This document shows positions 41,277-50,871 of a DNA stretch of 64,000 nucleotides, piece after piece. Numbering within the stretch: the stretch's first letter is position 1; the number at the start of each line of letters is the position of its first letter. Where the stretch lies: contig NZ_JAGIPX010000047.1 in the NCBI RefSeq assembly GCF_017814945.1, forward strand, positions 1 through 64,000. The letters run 5' to 3'. This DNA comes from Paraburkholderia sp. LEh10. Its GTDB lineage: Bacteria; Pseudomonadota; Gammaproteobacteria; Burkholderiales; Burkholderiaceae. The notes beneath the pieces were generated by a model. That model had not been told where the DNA came from, made no database searches, and saw nothing but the letters and a program-made list of their open reading frames with translations. Both the position numbers and the translations under genes were made by a program.

Positions 41277-42773
41277 ATGGCCGAACCCACCCCCCAGGAG
41301 CAGACGCAGCAGGCAGAGGGCGCGCTCGAAATGAGCGACTTTGCGAATCTGCTGCAACAGGAATTCAAGCCGAAGAGCGAAAAGGCGAAAGAAGCGGTAG
41401 AGACGGCCGTGCGCACGCTTGCGGAACAGGCATTGCGTGAGACCGCCGTCATTTCGAATGACGTCCTGGCGACGATCGAGGGCATGATCGCGCAGATCGA
41501 CAACAAGCTGTCCGAGCAGATCAACCTGATCATCCACTCGGAAGAATTCCAGAAAGTGGAGAGCGCATGGCGCGGACTGCACTATCTGGTGAACAACACC
41601 GAGACCGACGAGTCGCTGAAGATTCGCGTGATGAATATTTCGAAGGGCGAGTTGTACAAGTCGCTCAAGAAATACAAAGGCACCGCGTGGGACCAGAGCC
41701 CGTTCTTCAAGAAGCTCTATGAAGAAGAATATGGCCAGTTCGGCGGCGAGCCTTACGGCGCGCTCGTGGCCGACTATTACTTCGACAACAGCGGGCCGGA
41801 TGTCGACCTGCTGACGCAGATCGCGAAGATTTCGGCTGCCGCGCACGCGCCGTTCATCGCGGGTGCGGACCCCGCCGTGATGCTGATGGATTCATGGCAG
41901 GAACTGGCCAATCCGCGCGATCTGACGAAGATCTTCCAGACTCCGGAGCATGCCGCATGGCGCTCGTTGCGCGAGTCGGAAGATTCGCGCTATATCGGTC
42001 TCGCGATGCCGCGATTTCTCGCACGCGCGCCGTATGGCGCGAAGACCAATCCCGTCGACGAATTCGACTTCGAAGAAGACACAGCCGGCGCGGACAGCAG
42101 CAAATATGCGTGGGCCAACGCGGCGTATGCGATGGCGGCGAATATCAACCGCTCGTTCAAGATCTACGGCTGGTGTTCGCGGATTCGCGGCATCGAGTCG
42201 GGCGGCGCGGTCGAGGGCTTGCCGGTTCATTCGTTCCCCACCGACGACGGCGGCGTCGACATGAAGTGCCCGACGGAAATCGCCATCAGCGACCGGCGCG
42301 AAGCGGAGCTGGCGAAGAACGGCTTCATGCCGCTCGTGCACAAGAAAAACTCCGACTTTGCCGCGTTCATCGGCGCGCAATCGCTGCACAAGCCTGCCGA
42401 ATACGAAGATCCCGATGCCACGGCCAACGCGAATCTCGCCGCACGCCTGCCTTATCTGTTTGCGTGCAGCCGCTTCGCTCATTACCTGAAGTGCATCGTG
42501 CGCGACAAGATCGGCAGTTTCAAGGAGAGGGACGACATGCAGCGCTGGCTGCAGAACTGGATTCTTCAGTACGTGGACGGCGACCCGGCCCATTCCAGCG
42601 AAGAGTCGAAAGCGCGCCGGCCGCTTGCCGCCGCCGAAGTCGTGATCGAAGAAGTCGAGGGCAACCCCGGCTACTACACGTCGAAGTTTTTCCTGCGTCC
42701 GCATTACCAGTTGGAAGGCCTGACCGTGTCGTTGCGGCTGGTCTCGAAGCTTCCGTCCGCCAAGGCGGCATGA
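41277..42773 (+). CDS. tssC: T6SS large sheath subunit TssC (VipB)
   Basis: 498 residues, usual length. Landmarks are DNKLSEQINLIIHSEEFQKV, ESAWRGLHYLVNNTETDESL, PYGALVADYYFDNS, FQTPEHAAWRSLRESEDSRY, FLARAPYGAKTNPVDEFDFE, YAWANAAYAMAANINRSFKI and the C-terminal YTSKFFLRPHYQLEGLTVSL. The C-terminal handshake region is complete. With TssB it forms the contractile sheath that is later disassembled by TssH. Directly downstream is hcp. Confidence 0.96.
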   Translation: MAEPTPQEQTQQAEGALEMSDFANLLQQEFKPKSEKAKEAVETAVRTLAEQALRETAVISNDVLATIEGMIAQIDNKLSEQINLIIHSEEFQKVESAWRGLHYLVNNTETDESLKIRVMNISKGELYKSLKKYKGTAWDQSPFFKKLYEEEYGQFGGEPYGALVADYYFDNSGPDVDLLTQIAKISAAAHAPFIAGADPAVMLMDSWQELANPRDLTKIFQTPEHAAWRSLRESEDSRYIGLAMPRFLARAPYGAKTNPVDEFDFEEDTAGADSSKYAWANAAYAMAANINRSFKIYGWCSRIRGIESGGAVEGLPVHSFPTDDGGVDMKCPTEIAISDRREAELAKNGFMPLVHKKNSDFAAFIGAQSLHKPAEYEDPDATANANLAARLPYLFACSRFAHYLKCIVRDKIGSFKERDDMQRWLQNWILQYVDGDPAHSSEESKARRPLAAAEVVIEEVEGNPGYYTSKFFLRPHYQLEGLTVSLRLVSKLPSAKAA

Positions 42774-42818
42774 CGGAATTCCGTTGTTACTGACGAAACG
42801 TTTTGAGTGGAGAGGAAC

Positions 42819-43307
42819 ATGGCCGTCGATATGTTCATGAAGCTGGGCGACATCAAGGGCGAGTCCCAGGACAAGACTCATAAGGAAGAAATCGAAGTGC
42901 TGGCATGGAGCTGGGGGCTGAGTCAGAGCGGCACGATGCACATGGGCACGGGTGGCGGCGCGGGCAAGGTGAACGTGCAGGATCTCTCGTTCACCAAATA
43001 TACCGACAAGGCGTCGCCCGCCATCATGGCGGCGTGCTGCAAGGGTTCTCACATCGACTCGGCGGTGCTGACCGTGCGCAAGGCGGGCGGCGACAATCCG
43101 CTCGAATACTACAAGGTCACGCTGACTTCGCTGCTGGTCAGTTCGTATTCGACGGGCGGCTCGGGAGGCGAGGAGCGTTTTACCGAAAACGTCACGTTGA
43201 ACTTTGAAAAGTTTCATATCGAGTATCAGCCTCAGAACGCGAAGGGCGCGAAAGAAGGCGGCGTCGTCGAGGTGAAGTGGGACGTTGCGAAGAACGACGC
43301 GAGCTAG
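42819..43307 (+). CDS. hcp: T6SS tube protein Hcp (TssD)
   Basis: 162 residues from the ATG at 42819, with GGAGAGGA upstream. Hcp pattern: MAVDMFMKLGDIKGESQDKT, HKEEIEVLAWSWGLSQSGTM, NVQDLSFTKYTDKASPAIMA, then AVLTVRKAGGDNPLEYYKVT and TENVTLNFEKFHIEYQPQ. Hcp hexamers stack into the inner tube and are secreted. A 13-bp hairpin sits 12 bases after the stop, which may raise hcp mRNA over downstream genes. No extended C-terminal effector domain is present. Confidence 0.96.
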   Translation: MAVDMFMKLGDIKGESQDKTHKEEIEVLAWSWGLSQSGTMHMGTGGGAGKVNVQDLSFTKYTDKASPAIMAACCKGSHIDSAVLTVRKAGGDNPLEYYKVTLTSLLVSSYSTGGSGGEERFTENVTLNFEKFHIEYQPQNAKGAKEGGVVEVKWDVAKNDAS

Positions 43308-43319
43308 ACCTGGGCAGGA

Positions 43320-43355
43320 CGCCGTGCCGCAGTCGAATGTCGCTGCGGCACGGCG
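43320..43355 (+). terminator. Hairpin after hcp (partial terminator or mRNA stabiliser)
   Basis: GCCGTGCCGCAG at 43321-43332 pairs exactly with CTGCGGCACGGC at 43343-43354, and 43320/43355 add one more pair, leaving a 10-base loop. There is no T-tract, so it is probably not a full intrinsic terminator. Such structures after hcp may protect the upstream transcript or weaken read-through. Confidence 0.55.
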
Positions 43356-43424
43356 ACGCGACGGCGAAGCATGGCGCCGGGCGCCGCGAAACAGCATTGA
43401 CCCAGCCAGACGGAGCGTACCGAC

Positions 43425-44264
43425 ATGACGGCAGAAGAGAGCTTGCGCGAAGGCGATCTGGACGAGAGCCTGCGCCAATTGCAGATGCAGGTTCGCAACG
43501 ATCCGTCGAAGGCGGCCCTGCGTGTGTTCCTGTTCCAGTTGCTCGCGGTGCTGGGCTCATGGGACCGCGCGCTGACGCAACTGAACGTGGTGGGCGATCT
43601 CGACGCCGCGGCGCTGCCGATGGTGCAAATCTATCGCGAGGCGTTGCAATGCGAGGCGCTGCGCGAAGACGTCTTCCGTGGCGCACGGGCGCCGCTGATT
43701 TTCGGCGAGCCGACCGGCTGGCTCGCGTTGCTGGTCGAGGCATTGCGGCTCGATGCCGCGGGCGACGGCGCAGCCGCCGCAGCCGCGCGCGACACAGCAC
43801 TCGCCGATGCGCCAGCCACATCGGGCCGTATCAACGGTGAGCCGTTCGAGTGGATCGCCGATGCCGACAGCCGGCTTGGCCCCACGCTCGAAGCCGTGCT
43901 CAACGGCCGTTATTTCTGGGTGCCGTTCTCCCGGATCAGGCGCATCGAAATCGACGCGCCCACCGATCTGCGCGACCGTGTGTGGACGCCGGCGACCTTC
44001 ACATGGGCCAACGAAGGCCAGGCCGCGGGTCTGATCCCAACGCGTTACGCGGGCACGCTGGCCGAGAAAAAGCAGGCACTGTGGCTCGCGCATCTGACCG
44101 AATGGGTCGGTGGCGATGCGGCGGGTGCGCGCCCGGTCGGGCAACGGATGCTGACCACCGACGCGAACGACTATGCGTTGCTCGATATCCGCACGGTCGA
44201 ACTGGCGGTCGATGCACCGCCCGGCAGCGAGGGCGGCCCCGGCGCCGCGCCGGATCATGGCTGA
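43425..44264 (+). CDS. tagJ: T6SS accessory protein TagJ (ImpE)
   Basis: 279 residues, ImpE family: SLREGDLDESLRQLQMQVRN, then PSKAALRVFLFQLLAVLGSW, the RALTQLNVVGDLDAAALPMV segment and YFWVPFSRIRRIEIDAPTDL. TagJ binds the N-terminal region of TssB in several systems and may help recruit TssH during sheath recycling. It overlaps tssE by eight bases. Presence of tagJ is a mark of certain T6SS classes; in those, TssH and TssB interact differently from systems lacking it. Confidence 0.9.
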   Translation: MTAEESLREGDLDESLRQLQMQVRNDPSKAALRVFLFQLLAVLGSWDRALTQLNVVGDLDAAALPMVQIYREALQCEALREDVFRGARAPLIFGEPTGWLALLVEALRLDAAGDGAAAAAARDTALADAPATSGRINGEPFEWIADADSRLGPTLEAVLNGRYFWVPFSRIRRIEIDAPTDLRDRVWTPATFTWANEGQAAGLIPTRYAGTLAEKKQALWLAHLTEWVGGDAAGARPVGQRMLTTDANDYALLDIRTVELAVDAPPGSEGGPGAAPDHG

Positions 44265-44769
44265 GGCAGGCGCGCGCGACCGGTTGCAGCCGTCTTTGCT
44301 CGACCGGTTGACCGACCACGAGCCAGAGCTCAAGCAGGAAGCGCGCGAGCGCCGCGTGCTGTCGATGCGCGCATTGCGCCAGAGCGTGCAGCGCGACCTC
44401 GCGTGGCTTCTCAATGCGAATGGCCTCGCTTCCGTGCAGGATCTGTCGGGCTATCCGTACGTGAGCACGTCGGTGTTGAACTTCGGCTTTCCCGATATTG
44501 CAGGCAAGACGGCTTCAAGCATGGACACGGCCAAGCTGGAAAAATACGTGCGAGACGCGATCTGGGCCTTCGAGCCGCGCATCCTGCGCGAGACGGTGCG
44601 CGTGACGGCCGTCCAGGCCGAAGAGACCACGGCGCGCCACAACACCGTGTCGTTTCTGATCGAAGGAGACTTGTGGGCGCAGCCTTACCCGGAGCGGCTG
44701 TATTTCCGGACCGAGCTGGATCTGGAGGCGGGGGAAATCAGGGTGATCGACCAGAGCGGGGGGCGCTGA
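44257..44769 (+). CDS. tssE: T6SS baseplate protein TssE
   Basis: 170 residues from the ATG at 44257, within the end of tagJ. It is the gp25-like wedge protein: RLQPSLLDRLTDHEPELKQE, then LRQSVQRDLAWLLNANGLAS, YPYVSTSVLNFGFPDIAGKT, and the late AIWAFEPRILRETVRVTAVQ with NTVSFLIEGDLWAQPYPERL. TssE links the baseplate wedge to the sheath. The next gene, tssF, starts four bases after its stop. Confidence 0.92.
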   Translation: MAEAGARDRLQPSLLDRLTDHEPELKQEARERRVLSMRALRQSVQRDLAWLLNANGLASVQDLSGYPYVSTSVLNFGFPDIAGKTASSMDTAKLEKYVRDAIWAFEPRILRETVRVTAVQAEETTARHNTVSFLIEGDLWAQPYPERLYFRTELDLEAGEIRVIDQSGGR

Positions 44770-44773
44770 ACTC

Positions 44774-46651
44774 ATGAATCCCGAACTGATCAGGTACTAC
44801 AGCGAAGAGCTGCAGCATGTGCGGGAGATGGGCGGGGAGTTCGCGAAGGAATACCCGAAGGTCGCCGCGCGGCTCGGGCTGGAGAGCCTCGAATGCGCGG
44901 ACCCGTATGTCGAACGTCTGCTCGAAGGATTCAGCTTTCTCGCCGCGCGCGTGCAGATGAAGATCGACGCGGAGTTTCCGCGCTTTACCCAACATCTCGC
45001 CGAATTGGTCTATCCGCACTATCTCGCGCCGACGCCATCGATGGCCGTCGTGCAGATCCGTCCCGACCTGAGCAACCCCGGGCTCGCGGAGGGGGTGAAG
45101 ATACCGCGCGGCAGCGCTTTTCGCAGCCTGCTCGACAAGAACGGCTCGACGCGTTGCGAATATCGCAGCGCCCACGACCTCACACTGTGGCCGCTCGAAA
45201 TCGCCGAGGCGAAGTTCTTCACTCATTCCGGATCGCCCGGCGGCGCCGACATCGCGCTGCCGCCAGGCGTCAAGGCGGGCCTGCGGTTGCGTCTGCGCGC
45301 GACGTGCGGCTTGAAGATCAGCCAATTGAAGCTCGACAGGCTGGTCCTCTATCTGCGCGGCACCGACGCATTGCCGACGCGCATCTACGAACGCCTGCTG
45401 GGCTCGGTAGCCGGCGTGCTGGTGATGCCCGTCTCGCGGGCCGCAACCTGGCATGCGCAATTGCCGCGGACGGCCGTCGCGCCCGTCGGCTTTGCGGAGG
45501 ACGAAGCGCTGCTCCCTATCGGCAAGCAGTCGTTCCAGGGCTATCGACTGCTGCAGGAGTATTTCGCGTTCGCGCAGCGCTTCATGTTCGTCGCCATCGA
45601 AGGCTTGCAGCCGGCGCTGCGCCGCTGCGGCGACAACGAGGTGGAAGTGATCGTGTTGCTCGAGCGCGGCGATCCGATGCTCGAACAGACGCTCGACGCG
45701 TCCAATTTCGCGCTCTTCTGTACGCCGCTGATCAACCTGTTCCCGCGCCGCACCGACCGCATCGCGCTTTCCAGCGAGCAGTTCGAATATCACGTGGTCG
45801 CCGATCGCACGCGGCCCATGGACTTCGAAATCTACCGGATCGAGGAAGTGACCGGCTATGGTGCGGGTGCGGCCGCCGAGCAGACGTTCGAGGCGTTCTA
45901 TCATGCGCACGATCTCGGCGCGGGCCACGGCGCCAATGCGTACTATCAGGTGCGGCGAGAGAAGCGCCTGCGCTCGTCCCGGCAGGCCGAACGCGGACCG
46001 CGCACGAGCTATCTCGGCAGCGAGACGTTCATCGCGCTCGTCGATGCGGCGAACGCGCCGTTTCGCGGCGATCTGCGCCAGCTCGGGTTGCAGGCGCTGT
46101 GCACCAATCGCGACCTGCCGCTCATGCTGTCGATGGGCAGCGGCCAGAGCGACTTCACGCTCGACGTCGAGGCGCCCGTCGACGGCGTGCGCTGCGTGAG
46201 CGGCCCGAGCCGTCCGCTGCCGTCATACGCGCATGGCGCGGTCGCGTGGCGGCTGCTGAGTCATCTGTCGCTGAACTATGCGTCGCTGGTGGATAGCGGC
46301 GCGAAAGAGGGCGCCAGCGCGTTGCGCGACCTGCTGAGCCTCTATTGCCCCGTCGGCGACCCGGCGACACAGCGGATGATCGAAGGTGTGCGCTCGGTCG
46401 ACTCGCATCCCGTCACGCGCCGTCTGCCGTTCGCCGGGCCGATCGTGTTCGGCCGTGGCCTCGCGATCACGCTGACCCTCGACGAAGCCGCTTTCGAAGG
46501 CGCGGGTGCGTTTCTGCTCGGCGCGGTGCTATCGCATTACTTTGCGCAATACGTATCGATCAATTCGTTCGCCGAGACGGTGGTGAAAACGCTGTCTCGC
46601 GGCGAGATCATGCGCTGGCCAGCGAGAGGCGGACAATGCCGGACGCTCTGA
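44774..46651 (+). CDS. tssF: T6SS baseplate protein TssF
   Basis: 625 residues. It has the family opening MNPELIRYYSEELQHVREMG, GEFAKEYPKVAARLGLESLE, then CADPYVERLLEGFSFLAARV and FTQHLAELVYPHYLAPTPSM. Later blocks include TDRIALSSEQFEYHVVADRT, RPMDFEIYRIEEVTGY and the C-terminal SINSFAETVVKTLSRGEIMR. TssF forms the wedge with TssE, TssG and TssK. It overlaps tssG by 16 bases, so the pair is co-translated. Confidence 0.95.
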   Translation: MNPELIRYYSEELQHVREMGGEFAKEYPKVAARLGLESLECADPYVERLLEGFSFLAARVQMKIDAEFPRFTQHLAELVYPHYLAPTPSMAVVQIRPDLSNPGLAEGVKIPRGSAFRSLLDKNGSTRCEYRSAHDLTLWPLEIAEAKFFTHSGSPGGADIALPPGVKAGLRLRLRATCGLKISQLKLDRLVLYLRGTDALPTRIYERLLGSVAGVLVMPVSRAATWHAQLPRTAVAPVGFAEDEALLPIGKQSFQGYRLLQEYFAFAQRFMFVAIEGLQPALRRCGDNEVEVIVLLERGDPMLEQTLDASNFALFCTPLINLFPRRTDRIALSSEQFEYHVVADRTRPMDFEIYRIEEVTGYGAGAAAEQTFEAFYHAHDLGAGHGANAYYQVRREKRLRSSRQAERGPRTSYLGSETFIALVDAANAPFRGDLRQLGLQALCTNRDLPLMLSMGSGQSDFTLDVEAPVDGVRCVSGPSRPLPSYAHGAVAWRLLSHLSLNYASLVDSGAKEGASALRDLLSLYCPVGDPATQRMIEGVRSVDSHPVTRRLPFAGPIVFGRGLAITLTLDEAAFEGAGAFLLGAVLSHYFAQYVSINSFAETVVKTLSRGEIMRWPARGGQCRTL

Positions 46652-47715
46652 CCATGCTGCGCGAGCTCGAAGCGCAAACGTGGCGCTTCGACTTCTTCCA
46701 GGCCGTGCGGCTCATCGAAAACGCACATCGGGACAAACCGCGCATCGGAGAGTCGCTGCGCCCGCGTGACGACGCCGTGCGCTTCACGCAGGAGCCGGAA
46801 CTGATCTTTCATCCCGCCACGCTCGCCACGCTGATTGCGCCGCGCGACGGGCACGCGATGCGGCTCGCGGTCAACTTCATGGGCCTGCTCGGGCCGAACG
46901 GGCCGATGCCCGTGCATCTGACCGAATATGTGCGCGACCGCGCGCGCAACGCGAACGATCCGACCTTCGCGCGTTTTCTCGACATCTTCCATCACCGGAT
47001 GGTGTCGCTGTTCTATCGGGCGTGGGCCGACGCACAGCCGGCGGTGAGTCTCGACCGCCGGGAGCGCGACCGCTTTTCCTTCTATGTCGGCAGCACGTTT
47101 GGCCTCGGCGAAGCGGCGCTGCGCGAGCGCGACGCCGTGCCCGATTTCGCCAAGCTGCATTTCGCCGGACTGCTCGCCGCGCCGACTCGCCCCGCCGCAG
47201 GGCTGCAACTGATTCTTTCGCGTTTTTTCAGTCTGCCTGTGCGCATCGAGCAATGGATCGGCCATTGGATGGCGCTGCCGCGCGACACGCTATCGCGGCT
47301 CGGCGCGCGTGACGGGTCGTCCGCACTGGGCGTCTCGACGGTGCTCGGCGCCCGCGTGTGGGACTGCCAGCACAAGTTCCGCGTCGTCATCGGTCCATTG
47401 ACGTTCGCCGACTACGAGCGCTTTCTGCCCGGCGGCGAGAGTCTGCGCCGTCTGGCCGACTGGGTGCGCAACTATGCGCGCGACGGCCTCGACTGGGACC
47501 TGAACCTGTGGCTCAAACAGGAAGAGGTGCCGCGTCTCGCCCTCGGACGCGGCGCGCGGCTCGGCTACACGAGCTGGGTGCTCAGCGGTCCCGCCGCGCA
47601 GGACGAGCGTCAGCTCAGGCTGCATCCCGCTTCGTTGTCCCGACGGTCCGGCGAACCCGCGCGCGGCGACGTGCGCACGCGCCAGTCAGCATCCCAACAT
47701 TCTCGCAAGGACTAG
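46636..47715 (+). CDS. tssG: T6SS baseplate protein TssG
   Basis: 359 residues from the ATG at 46636. Typical sequence: TWRFDFFQAVRLIENAHRDK, then IGESLRPRDDAVRFTQEPEL, VNFMGLLGPNGPMPVHLTEY and FLDIFHHRMVSLFYRAWADA. The C-terminal part has RVVIGPLTFADYERFLPGG and LDWDLNLWLKQEEVPRLALG. The last ~25 residues are Arg/Ser-rich and not conserved. TssG joins TssF and TssE in the baseplate wedge. It ends five bases before tssH. Confidence 0.94.
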   Translation: MPDALTMLRELEAQTWRFDFFQAVRLIENAHRDKPRIGESLRPRDDAVRFTQEPELIFHPATLATLIAPRDGHAMRLAVNFMGLLGPNGPMPVHLTEYVRDRARNANDPTFARFLDIFHHRMVSLFYRAWADAQPAVSLDRRERDRFSFYVGSTFGLGEAALRERDAVPDFAKLHFAGLLAAPTRPAAGLQLILSRFFSLPVRIEQWIGHWMALPRDTLSRLGARDGSSALGVSTVLGARVWDCQHKFRVVIGPLTFADYERFLPGGESLRRLADWVRNYARDGLDWDLNLWLKQEEVPRLALGRGARLGYTSWVLSGPAAQDERQLRLHPASLSRRSGEPARGDVRTRQSASQHSRKD

Positions 47716-47720
47716 TCAAC

Positions 47721-50429
47721 ATGGCCGAAATCAAACGTGCAGCGTTGTTCGGCAAGCTGAACAAGGTGGCATATCGCGCGATCGAAAGTGCGAACGTGTT
47801 CTGCAAGCTGCGCGGCAATCCGTACATCGAGCTTGTCCACTGGTTCCACCAGATCCTGCAATTGCAGGATTCCGATCTGCATCGCATTGTGAAGCACTTC
47901 GGCGTCGAGCCGTCGGCGCTGGCGCGCGATCTGACGGATGCGCTCGACCGGCTGCCGCGTGGCGCGGGCTCCGTCGTCGACATCGGCTCGCAGGTCGAGG
48001 AGGCCGTCGAACGCGGCTGGGTGTTCGGCTCGCTGATGTTTGGCGAGTCGCAGGTGCGCACGGGCCATCTGGTCGTCGGCCTGCTGAAGACGCCGTCGCT
48101 GCGCAACGCGCTGTATGGGATCTCGCGCCAGTTCGAACGGGTCAAGCTCGAAGTGCTCGCCGACGAATTCGACGCGCTGCTGGGCGGCTCGCCCGAAGCG
48201 GGAATGAGCGCGAGCGACGGCTTCCAGGCAGCGGGCGCGCCTGCCACGGGCGACAGCGGCGGTGGCGTGCCGCCAGCAGCGATGGGCAAGCAGGAGGCGC
48301 TCAGGCGCTTCACGACCGATCTGACCGAGCAGGCGCGCAACGGCAAGCTCGATCCGATCGTCGGCCGCGACGAAGAGATTCGCCAGGTGGTCGATATCCT
48401 GATGCGCCGCCGTCAGAACAACCCGATCCTCACAGGCGAAGCGGGGGTGGGCAAGACGGCGGTGGTCGAGGGCTTTGCGCAGCGCATCGTCGCGGGCGAC
48501 GTGCCGCCGACGCTGCGCGACGTGCAGCTGCGAACCCTCGATGTGGGCCTGCTGCAAGCGGGCGCCAGCATGAAAGGCGAATTCGAGAACCGGCTGCGCC
48601 AGGTGATCGAGGAAGTGCAGGCTTCCGAAAAGCCGGTCATTCTTTTCATCGACGAAGCGCATACGCTGATCGGCGCAGGCGGTGCAGCGGGCACCGGCGA
48701 CGCCGCCAATCTGCTCAAGCCCGCGCTCGCGCGCGGCACGCTGCGGACCGTCGCGGCGACGACATGGGCCGAGTACAAGAAGCACATCGAAAAGGACCCG
48801 GCGCTCACGCGGCGCTTCCAGGTCGTGCAGGTGCCAGAACCGGACGAGACCAGGGCCATCCTGATGATGCGGGGCATCACGTCGACCATGGAAAAACATC
48901 ACAAGGTGCAGGTGCTCGACGAAGCGCTGGAGGCGGCCGTGCGGCTGTCACACCGCTACATTCCCGCGCGCCAGTTGCCGGACAAGGCAGTGAGCCTGCT
49001 CGACACCGCGTGTGCACGCGTCGCGGTGAGCCAGCACGCGACGCCGCCCTCCGTTGACGATTCGAGAAAGCGCATCGCCGCGCTCGAAACGGAACTGGAA
49101 ATCATCGGGCGCGAGACGGCTGTCGGTATCGAAACGGGCGAACGGCTCGCGGCGGCAACGGAGCGTGTAACGGCGGAACGCGCGCGTCTCGCCGAACTCG
49201 AAGCGCGCTGGCAGGCGGAAAAAGAACTTGTCGAACGCATCCTCGCGTTGCGCGCCGAACTGCGCAACGAGACAGGCAAGGTCGAAGGCGCGGCGGGCGC
49301 CGCATCCATCGAACCCGCTGCGTCCATCGATCCTGCCGCGCGCGAGGCGCGCCTCGCCGAACTGCGGGAACTGCAAGCGAAGCTCGTGCAGCATCAGGGC
49401 GAAGACCCGCTGATTCTGCCGACGGTCGACCAGCAGGCGGTCGCGTCCGTCGTGCAGGACTGGACCGGGATTCCCGTGGGACGGATGGTGCGCAACGAGA
49501 TCGAGAACGTGCTGAAGCTCGCGGAAAGCCTGAACAAACGGATCATCGGCCAGGCTCACGCCACGCAGATGATCGCGCGCCGCATCCAGACTTCCCGCGC
49601 CGGTCTCGACAATCCGGACAAGCCGATCGGTGTGTTCATGCTCGCGGGCACGTCCGGCGTGGGCAAGACGGAAACGGCGCTGGCGCTCGCCGAAGTGCTG
49701 TACGGCGGCGAGCAGAACGTCATCACGATCAACATGAGCGAATATCAGGAAGCACACACCGTCTCGTCGCTCAAGGGCGCGCCGCCGGGATACGTCGGTT
49801 ATGGCGAAGGCGGCGTGCTGACGGAGGCCGTGCGCCGCCGCCCATATAGCGTCGTGCTGCTCGACGAAGTCGAGAAGGCGCACCCCGACGTGCACGAGAT
49901 TTTCTTCCAGGTGTTCGACAAGGGCTGGATGGAAGACGGCGAAGGGCGCGTGATCGATTTCAGGAACACGCTGATCCTGCTCACGACGAATGCCGGCACC
50001 GATCTGATCACGAACCTGTGCAAGGACCCCGAGCTGATGCCCGAGCCGGAGGGCATTGCGAAAGCGCTGCGCGAACCGTTGTTGAAAGTGTTTCCGCCGG
50101 CGCTGCTGGGACGCCTCGTCGTGATTCCGTACTATCCGCTGTCCGACGAGATGCTCGGCGCGATTATCCGCTTGCAGTTGGGGCGCATCGAAAAGCGCGT
50201 GCGCGCTTCGCACAAGATTCCGTTTTCGTACGACGATGATGTCGTGAAGCTGATCGCGAGCCGCTGCACCGAACTGGAGAGCGGCGGCCGCATGATCGAT
50301 GCGATCCTGACGAACACGCTGCTGCCGCACATCAGCAATGAGTTCCTCGCGCGGATGATGAATGGCACCACCGTGTCGAAGGTGCAGATCGGCGCGCGCA
50401 ACGGCGAATTCGTCTATACGTTCGATTGA
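47721..50429 (+). CDS. tssH: T6SS sheath-recycling ATPase TssH (ClpV)
   Basis: 902 residues. The ClpV N-domain opens with MAEIKRAALFGKLNKVAYRA. Two AAA+ modules follow: the first Walker A GEAGVGKT at about 239, with Walker B VILFIDEAHTLIGAGGAAGT; the second, GTSGVGKT at about 643, with SVVLLDEVEKAHPDVHEIFF. A coiled middle domain rich in Glu/Arg lies between, and GAPPGYVGYGEGGVLTEAVR is the pore-loop region. ClpV disassembles contracted TssB-TssC sheath. The length is usual for the family. Confidence 0.96.
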   Translation: MAEIKRAALFGKLNKVAYRAIESANVFCKLRGNPYIELVHWFHQILQLQDSDLHRIVKHFGVEPSALARDLTDALDRLPRGAGSVVDIGSQVEEAVERGWVFGSLMFGESQVRTGHLVVGLLKTPSLRNALYGISRQFERVKLEVLADEFDALLGGSPEAGMSASDGFQAAGAPATGDSGGGVPPAAMGKQEALRRFTTDLTEQARNGKLDPIVGRDEEIRQVVDILMRRRQNNPILTGEAGVGKTAVVEGFAQRIVAGDVPPTLRDVQLRTLDVGLLQAGASMKGEFENRLRQVIEEVQASEKPVILFIDEAHTLIGAGGAAGTGDAANLLKPALARGTLRTVAATTWAEYKKHIEKDPALTRRFQVVQVPEPDETRAILMMRGITSTMEKHHKVQVLDEALEAAVRLSHRYIPARQLPDKAVSLLDTACARVAVSQHATPPSVDDSRKRIAALETELEIIGRETAVGIETGERLAAATERVTAERARLAELEARWQAEKELVERILALRAELRNETGKVEGAAGAASIEPAASIDPAAREARLAELRELQAKLVQHQGEDPLILPTVDQQAVASVVQDWTGIPVGRMVRNEIENVLKLAESLNKRIIGQAHATQMIARRIQTSRAGLDNPDKPIGVFMLAGTSGVGKTETALALAEVLYGGEQNVITINMSEYQEAHTVSSLKGAPPGYVGYGEGGVLTEAVRRRPYSVVLLDEVEKAHPDVHEIFFQVFDKGWMEDGEGRVIDFRNTLILLTTNAGTDLITNLCKDPELMPEPEGIAKALREPLLKVFPPALLGRLVVIPYYPLSDEMLGAIIRLQLGRIEKRVRASHKIPFSYDDDVVKLIASRCTELESGGRMIDAILTNTLLPHISNEFLARMMNGTTVSKVQIGARNGEFVYTFD

Positions 50430-50456
50430 GCGCCCGCACTTGGATGGAGGGTTCAT

Positions 50457-50846
50457 ATGCCGCAACAAGTCAGCATGGGTGCGACGCTGCAATGCTCGTT
50501 CGGCGCAGCGCCTTCGGCGCTCGTCGTGCTGCCGGTGAACCGCGTGATGGGCGAAGGGCCGCCGGCGGCCAACATCATGGACCATGTGCCCCTCGTCAAC
50601 ATCATGCCGTTCGGCATGTGCAGTTCGCCCGGCAATCCGACCGTGGCCGCGGCGACGGCTGCCGCGATGGGCGTGCTGACGCCGATGCCGTGCGTGCCCG
50701 CGACGATGTCGCCGTGGGTGACGGGTGCGCCGACCGTGCTGCTCGGCAACCAGCCGTCGCTCGACAATGTTTCGAAGTGCATGTGCAACTGGGGCGGCGT
50801 GGTCACGATCGTCAATCCCGCCACGGTCAAGACGATGATTCCCTGA
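50457..50846 (+). CDS. DUF4280 PAAR-like spike protein
   Basis: 129 residues. Family pattern: MGATLQCSFGAAPSALVVLP, NRVMGEGPPAANIMDHVPLV, NIMPFGMCSSPGNPTVAAAT, AAMGVLTPMPCVPATMSPWV and the C-terminal SKCMCNWGGVVTIVNPATV. Four or more cysteines (Cys13, and those in GMC, MPC and KCMC) fit a metal-bound tip, as in PAAR proteins. It lies between tssH and vgrG (25-base gap), so it probably caps this VgrG trimer. No toxin domain is attached. DUF4280 proteins are usually counted as PAAR-like. Confidence 0.85.
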   Translation: MPQQVSMGATLQCSFGAAPSALVVLPVNRVMGEGPPAANIMDHVPLVNIMPFGMCSSPGNPTVAAATAAAMGVLTPMPCVPATMSPWVTGAPTVLLGNQPSLDNVSKCMCNWGGVVTIVNPATVKTMIP

Positions 50847-50871
50847 TAAGTCGACGCAAGGCCATGCGACC

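Noticed and set aside
43308..43424. Hairpin after hcp considered as a full intrinsic terminator
   Set aside because: No T-tract follows and the essential genes tagJ-tagF lie downstream without another obvious promoter.
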